Of a stretch of 64,000 nucleotides of DNA, positions 59,977 through 64,000 are shown piece by piece (within the stretch, counting starts at the first letter, position 1; each line of letters starts with the position of its first letter). The notes under the pieces were generated by a model. That model was not told the origin of the DNA. It did not search any database and was given only the letters and a program-made list of their open reading frames with translations. This DNA comes from JANOMH01 sp031422295 (lineage in GTDB: Bacteria; Pseudomonadota; Alphaproteobacteria; Rhodobacterales; Rhodobacteraceae), in contig JANOQM010000089.1 in the NCBI GenBank assembly GCA_031422295.1, positions 22,138 to 86,137 on the forward strand, in the 5' to 3' direction. Position numbers and translations under genes: made by a program.

Positions 59977-61941
59977 TTGAGTTGGACAGACAAGGATAAA
60001 CACCTGGGCATGGACCAGCCGATCACGCGGCGTGATTTTCTGGATGGCGTCGCGTTGACCGTTGGGGCTGTGGCTTTTGGCGGGTTTGCGGCGGGCCGGG
60101 CTCAAGCGCAAACAGATGCGGGTTATCCCCCGGCGCTGGCTGGATTGCGTGGGCAGACCAATGCCGCGCAGAACGTCATGCACAGTATCCGCGATGGCAG
60201 TTATTGGGATACGGCCGGTGCTGTGACCGCATCTGGCGAAACCTATGATCTGGTCGTGGTCGGTGGCGGAATCTCTGGACTGACTGCCGCCTTGACCTAT
60301 CGACAGCAAATCCCGGGTGCCCGAATTCTGATTCTAGATGCGCTTGAGGATTTTGGTGGCCATGCCAAGCGCAATGAATTTAGCGCCTCGAACGGCCAGA
60401 CCCTGATCGGCTACGGCGGGTCGCAATCTATGCAGACCCCCAGTTATTTCAGCCCGGCGGTGAACAAGGTTTTGGCCGATATCGGCATTGAACCGGCAAG
60501 GTTCGAGGAATTCTTTGACCAAAGCTGGTCCGAGGATCGCGGCCTGTCCAGTGCGATGTTTTTCGGGGCCGAGGTCTGGGGTATGGATAAACTGGTGATC
60601 CGCACCGAAAATACCGCAGACTGGGTTAACCAGACCCCGCTGAATGATATGGCAAAGGCCGATCTGATCGCGTTGTTTGATGCCCCCGGTGACTATCTAC
60701 CGGGGCTGACGCCGGAACAAAGATTAGAAAAGTTAAGCCAGATCACCTATGAACAATTCCTTCTGGACTTTGTGAAGGCCGATCCGCAGCTGGTCGATTT
60801 CTTTCAATCCTCGACCAATGGCTATTTTGGGGTCGGCATCGATGCCACCACCGCCTTGGACGCGCGGGGTAGCTACAATCCGGGCTTTGACGGCATGGAT
60901 TTGGGCGATACGGTTTCCAAGTTTCACAGCCCGTCGGGCAGGCTCGCGTTTACCGACCCGGATTATTATATCTACCACTTTCCAGACGGGAACGCAGGCA
61001 TCGCCCGCGCCCTTGTGCGCTCCATGATCCCCGCCGCACTAGCTGGCACCACGATGGAGGATCTGGCAACCGGCGTGGTGGATTATGCCACCCTTGATCT
61101 GCCGGATAATCCCGTGCGACTGCGGCTGAATGCGACGGCGATCAAAGTGGCGCATGACGGTCCGCCAGATGCTGCCGAAACTGTGATGCTGACCTATGCC
61201 GACGCGGCGGGCAAACCTGTCAGCGTGACTGCGGGTCATGTTGTGTTGGCCTGCTGGCACCGGGTTATCCCCTATCTGACGGATGAGATTGGTCCCGATC
61301 AGGTCACCGCCCTGAATGATCAGCAAAAAATTCCGCTGATTTATACCAACGTCCAGCTGCGCAACTGGGAGGCGTTCGATGCCCTTAAGATTGCCCGCGC
61401 CCGTGCCCCCGGCAATTTCTGGAGCGGGTTTGAAATCGACTTTCCAGTGTCGATGGGCGACTACAAGTTTGCCGATGTTCCAGCCGACCCGGTGATCCTG
61501 CATTTGTCCAAGGTCATGGTAGAACCGGGCCTGCCTGCCCGGGATCAGGCCCTTGCGGGCAAGCGCGCGCTGATGACCCTGACCTTTGAAGATATGGAAC
61601 GGTCGATCCGCGACCTGCTGACCCGGGCTTTGGCTGGTTCCGGCTTTGATCCCGTGACCGATATCGAGGCCATCACCTGCAACCGCTGGAGCCATGGTTA
61701 CGCCTACGAATATATGCGCCCTTGGGATACATTCTGGCCCGATGGCCCGTTGCCGATAGAAACCGCGCGGCAACCGTGGGGCCGGATCAGCATCGCCAAT
61801 GCCGACAGCGGGGCTTATGCCTATGCGCATTCTGCGATTGATCAGGCGGTACGTGCCGTGCGCGACCTGATCGGAACGCCGGACGGGGCACCGGCATTCA
61901 GCCCATTCCCAGGGCCGCCACGCGAGACGTTGGGGCTTTAG
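59977..61941 (+). CDS. Tat-exported FAD-dependent oxidoreductase (amine oxidase-like)
   Basis: The 654-residue protein has a twin-arginine signal (TRRDF at 17-21, then a hydrophobic stretch to AQAQ). The FAD-binding motif is VVVGGGISGLTAA (93-105), followed by ILDALEDFGGHAKRNEF, as in amine oxidase and spermidine dehydrogenase-like proteins. C-terminal NADSGAYAYAHSAIDQA completes the flavin site. Start is TTG at 59977 with GGGAG six bases before it. It acts in the periplasm; the substrate is unknown. Confidence 0.85.
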   Translation: MSWTDKDKHLGMDQPITRRDFLDGVALTVGAVAFGGFAAGRAQAQTDAGYPPALAGLRGQTNAAQNVMHSIRDGSYWDTAGAVTASGETYDLVVVGGGISGLTAALTYRQQIPGARILILDALEDFGGHAKRNEFSASNGQTLIGYGGSQSMQTPSYFSPAVNKVLADIGIEPARFEEFFDQSWSEDRGLSSAMFFGAEVWGMDKLVIRTENTADWVNQTPLNDMAKADLIALFDAPGDYLPGLTPEQRLEKLSQITYEQFLLDFVKADPQLVDFFQSSTNGYFGVGIDATTALDARGSYNPGFDGMDLGDTVSKFHSPSGRLAFTDPDYYIYHFPDGNAGIARALVRSMIPAALAGTTMEDLATGVVDYATLDLPDNPVRLRLNATAIKVAHDGPPDAAETVMLTYADAAGKPVSVTAGHVVLACWHRVIPYLTDEIGPDQVTALNDQQKIPLIYTNVQLRNWEAFDALKIARARAPGNFWSGFEIDFPVSMGDYKFADVPADPVILHLSKVMVEPGLPARDQALAGKRALMTLTFEDMERSIRDLLTRALAGSGFDPVTDIEAITCNRWSHGYAYEYMRPWDTFWPDGPLPIETARQPWGRISIANADSGAYAYAHSAIDQAVRAVRDLIGTPDGAPAFSPFPGPPRETLGL

Positions 61942-61962
61942 CAGCTTTCTGCATTTGCATCA

Positions 61963-61998
61963 GTTTCACCCACCCTACAGGCGTAGGGTGGGTGAAAC
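61963..61998. repeat. intergenic hairpin repeat, copy 2
   Basis: A perfect 16-bp stem (GTTTCACCCACCCTAC and its complement) with loop AGGC lies 21 bp after the oxidoreductase gene. It may end transcription. It matches the element at 49269-49304. Confidence 0.65.
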
Positions 61999-62118
61999 CC
62001 ACGCATCCAAACCACATTAAATCATGAAACCAACGGCTTAAAAGACCGCCGCACTGCGGCGTGGAACACCCATTGACTCGACTCAGTCCTTAAGCGAGTA
62101 TTTGCCCACTGACTAAGC

Positions 62119-62136
62119 ATTTGCCCATTAGGGCAA
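62119..62136. promoter_or_regulatory. dyad and direct repeat upstream of the polyol-binding gene
   Basis: ATTTGCCCA occurs at 62100-62108 and again at 62119-62127, 19 bp apart. The second copy is part of a TTGCCC-ATTA-GGGCAA dyad (62121-62136), which ends 14 bp before the binding-protein start. The 209-bp gap also holds the hairpin at 61963. Confidence 0.45.
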
Positions 62137-62150
62137 TAGGGAGGATACCT

Positions 62151-63470
62151 ATGACACTGACTTTGCGCGCCCTTTTGGGTGCAACAGCGCTATGCGCGGT
62201 CGCCGGTTTTGCCGCTGCCGAATCGCACGCCACCACCATCACAATCGCCACTGTGAACAACGGCGACATGGTCCGCATGCAGGGCCTGACTGCCGAATTT
62301 AATGCAATCCACCCCGAGATTACTCTTGAGTGGGTTGTTCTGGAAGAGAACGTTCTGCGCCAGAACGTGACCACCGATATTGCGACCCAAGGCGGCCAAT
62401 ATGACGTGATCACCATCGGCACATACGAAGTTCCGATCTGGGGCGCACAGGGCTGGCTGACATCGCTGAACGACCTGCCGCCTGAATGGGACATCGACGA
62501 TCTGCTGCCCGCCATCCGTGGCGGCCTGACCGTTGACGGCGAACTGTATGCCGCACCGTTCTATGGTGAATCCTCGATGGTGATGTATCGCACCGACCTG
62601 ATGGAAGCTGCTGGCCTGACCATGCCCGCCGCCCCCACCTGGGCCGAGATTCGCACCGCTGCCGAGGCCATGACTGACGCGGACGCTGGCATTTACGGCA
62701 TCTGTCTGCGCGGCAAAGCGGGTTGGGGCGAAAACATGGCTTTCCTGACCGCCATGTCGAACTCGTTCGGCGCACGCTGGTTTGACGAAAACTGGGTCGC
62801 CCAGTTCGACAGCCCGGAATGGGCCGCAACGCTGGACTTCTACCTTGACCTGATGACCAACTTTGGCCCGCCGGGCGCGTCCAACAACGGCTTCAACGAA
62901 AACCTGACCCTGTTCCAACAGGGCAAGTGCGGCATGTGGATTGACGCCACTGTTGCGGCTTCGTTCGTAACGGGTGCGGATTCGACCGTGGCCGACAAGG
63001 TGGGCTTCGCTTTGGCCCCCGATAATGGCCTTGGCCGTCGTGCAAACTGGCTCTGGGCATGGTCTTTGGCCGTACCGGCAACGTCTGACTCGGTTGATGC
63101 AGCCAAAACCTTCGTCGCTTGGGCCACATCCAAAGAGTATACCGCTTTGGTTGCCTCGACCGAAGGCTGGGCCAACGTTCCCCCGGGAACGCGGACCTCG
63201 CTGTATGCGAACCCGGAATATCAGTCAGTGCCGTTTGCACAGATGACGCTGGACAGCATCAATGCTGCTGATCCGACCAATCCGACGGTGCAGCCGGTTC
63301 CGTATGTTGGTGTGCAATTCGTCGCTATCCCCGAATTCCAGGGGATTGCCACGGCGACCGGCCAGGAGTTCTCGGCCGCACTTGCCGGTCAGAAAACCGC
63401 AGCCGAAGCACTTGCAGCAGCGCAAGAGCTGACCACAACTGAAATGACGGCGGCTGGTTACGGCCAGTAA
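62151..63470 (+). CDS. smoE: sorbitol/mannitol ABC transporter substrate-binding protein
   Basis: The 439-residue protein has a signal peptide (MTLTLRALLGATALCAVAG, about 23 residues) and a cluster-B binding fold. The segments TIATVNNGDMVRMQGLT, EENVLRQNVTTDIATQGGQYD and TIGTYEVPIWGAQGWL closely match what I recall of SmoE of Rhodobacter sphaeroides, which binds sugar alcohols. ATG 62151 follows GGGAGGAT. The upstream SorC and HAD genes fit a polyol locus. Confidence 0.85.
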   Translation: MTLTLRALLGATALCAVAGFAAAESHATTITIATVNNGDMVRMQGLTAEFNAIHPEITLEWVVLEENVLRQNVTTDIATQGGQYDVITIGTYEVPIWGAQGWLTSLNDLPPEWDIDDLLPAIRGGLTVDGELYAAPFYGESSMVMYRTDLMEAAGLTMPAAPTWAEIRTAAEAMTDADAGIYGICLRGKAGWGENMAFLTAMSNSFGARWFDENWVAQFDSPEWAATLDFYLDLMTNFGPPGASNNGFNENLTLFQQGKCGMWIDATVAASFVTGADSTVADKVGFALAPDNGLGRRANWLWAWSLAVPATSDSVDAAKTFVAWATSKEYTALVASTEGWANVPPGTRTSLYANPEYQSVPFAQMTLDSINAADPTNPTVQPVPYVGVQFVAIPEFQGIATATGQEFSAALAGQKTAAEALAAAQELTTTEMTAAGYGQ

Positions 63471-63482
63471 AAGCCACGCTCT

Positions 63483-63560
63483 CGGGGCCGCTCCTCTCTC
63501 GGGTCGGCCCCGTCCTCCAGGGCAAATCCCGGACTGCACCTGACGTCGGTCGCAGTCCGG
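63483..63560. terminator. two hairpins between smoE and the permease gene
   Basis: CGGGGCCG/CGGCCCCG (63483-63490, 63505-63512) and CCGGACTGC/GCAGTCCGG (63529-63537, 63552-63560) are perfect stems in the 135-bp gap. Such hairpins often protect or limit the transcript so that the binding protein is made in excess over the permeases. Confidence 0.6.
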
Positions 63561-63605
63561 CAATCCCCTGCCTCACCTGAACTCAGCGCAACAGCGGAGG
63601 ACGAC

Positions 63606-64000
63606 ATGTCCACTCAAGCCTCGCGGTCCGCCGCCCGTGCCATGCTTTCGCCAGCCGTTGCGGTCCTGCTGGTCTGGATGATTGTCCCGCTGGTGCTGAC
63701 GCTGTATTTCTCGTTCCAGCGTTATAACCTGTTGTCGCCCGACCGGGCCGGGTTCATCTGGTTCAACAATTACCTCAACTTCGTGGCCACCCCCGCCTTT
63801 TTCACTGCCATTCTGAATACCCTGATCCTTGTCGCCGGCGTGCTGATCGTCACCGTCGGCGGCGGCATCCTGATTGCCCTGCTGATCGATCAGCCGATCT
63901 GGGGGCAAGGCTATGTCCGTATCCTTGTGATCGCGCCGTTCTTTATCATGCCCCCGGTGGCGGCGATGTTATGGAAGAACATGTTCCTTAATCCGGTGTC
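63606..64000 (+). CDS. smoF: sugar-alcohol ABC transporter permease, N-terminal part (truncated by window end)
   Basis: The open frame starts with ATG 63606, preceded by GCGGAGGAC, and runs to the window end. The 131 visible residues have a first helix (about 14-35), the VPLVLTLYFSFQRYNLL segment and two more helices, as in MalF-type permeases. Its place after smoE supports SmoF. The EAA motif would lie beyond the window. Confidence 0.85.
   Translation, partial: MSTQASRSAARAMLSPAVAVLLVWMIVPLVLTLYFSFQRYNLLSPDRAGFIWFNNYLNFVATPAFFTAILNTLILVAGVLIVTVGGGILIALLIDQPIWGQGYVRILVIAPFFIMPPVAAMLWKNMFLNPV

Noticed and set aside
1..64000. CRISPR array, prophage or insertion sequence
   Set aside because: No spaced direct repeats, phage structural genes, integrase or transposase were found on either strand.

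Overview
The window is a high-GC, gene-dense stretch of chromosome from an alphaproteobacterium, most likely a member of the Rhodobacteraceae (Roseobacter group). The evidence is the linked def-def-def-like-fmt set, an rpoZ-rsh-pdxJ-acpS-lepB-rnc-era-DUF1491 block, a methylsuccinyl-CoA dehydrogenase, a smo-type polyol importer, and many ATGA/GTGA stop-start overlaps. I saw no phage, transposase, integrase or CRISPR array. The assignment rests on remembered family and gene-order patterns, not on a database search.

Region by region. (1) 65-7029 is a cobalamin operon: a small exported protein, CbiX with a His/Cys-rich tail, CobH, a CPCC cysteine-rich protein, CobL, CobI, a CbiG-CobJ fusion and CobM. 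Most of these genes overlap or abut. (2) 7131-17357 holds a conserved hypothetical, a MalY/PatB-type PLP enzyme, three tandem peptide deformylase-type genes (the third has lost key residues), fmt, a membrane-tethered LuxR-type regulator, secreted and beta-lactamase-like proteins, rnhA, a LysE-type exporter, ispH, and a TetR regulator divergent from a membrane protein across a perfect 16-bp palindrome. (3) 17354-31632 is a catabolic island of unknown substrate. It is two divergent gene pairs facing each other: isomerase-like TIM barrels, a mandelate-racemase-type dehydratase, a GntR/FCD regulator and a hydroxyacid dehydrogenase on the left; a carbohydrate-type ABC importer with two ATPases, a Tm-1-like protein, a PEP-hydrolase-like protein, a cupin and an M24 peptidase on the right. 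Four copies of an ATCTGGT-NNN-ACCAGAT-like operator in the two divergent promoters tie the halves into one predicted regulon. This is the best candidate for an undescribed system.

(4) 31662-43948 is housekeeping: NYN nuclease, folK, rpoZ, rsh, a DUF2062 protein, pdxJ, acpS, lepB, rnc, era and recO. Three genes (Pr6Pr-type membrane protein, sulfotransferase, LysR regulator) separate era-DUF1491 from recO. (5) 43939-57707 holds a META-domain lipoprotein, an epimerase/reductase, an MFS transporter, mcd of the ethylmalonyl-CoA pathway with a PduO adenosyltransferase next to it (consumers of the B12 made by region 1), an SDR, an SH3-domain protein, parC, TrkH, a DUF374 acyltransferase-like protein, a DUF533 protein and tRNA-Trp. 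(6) 57729-64000 holds a DUF1428 protein, a HAD phosphatase, a SorC regulator, a Tat-exported FAD oxidoreductase, and the start of a smoEF-like sugar-alcohol importer that runs off the window end.
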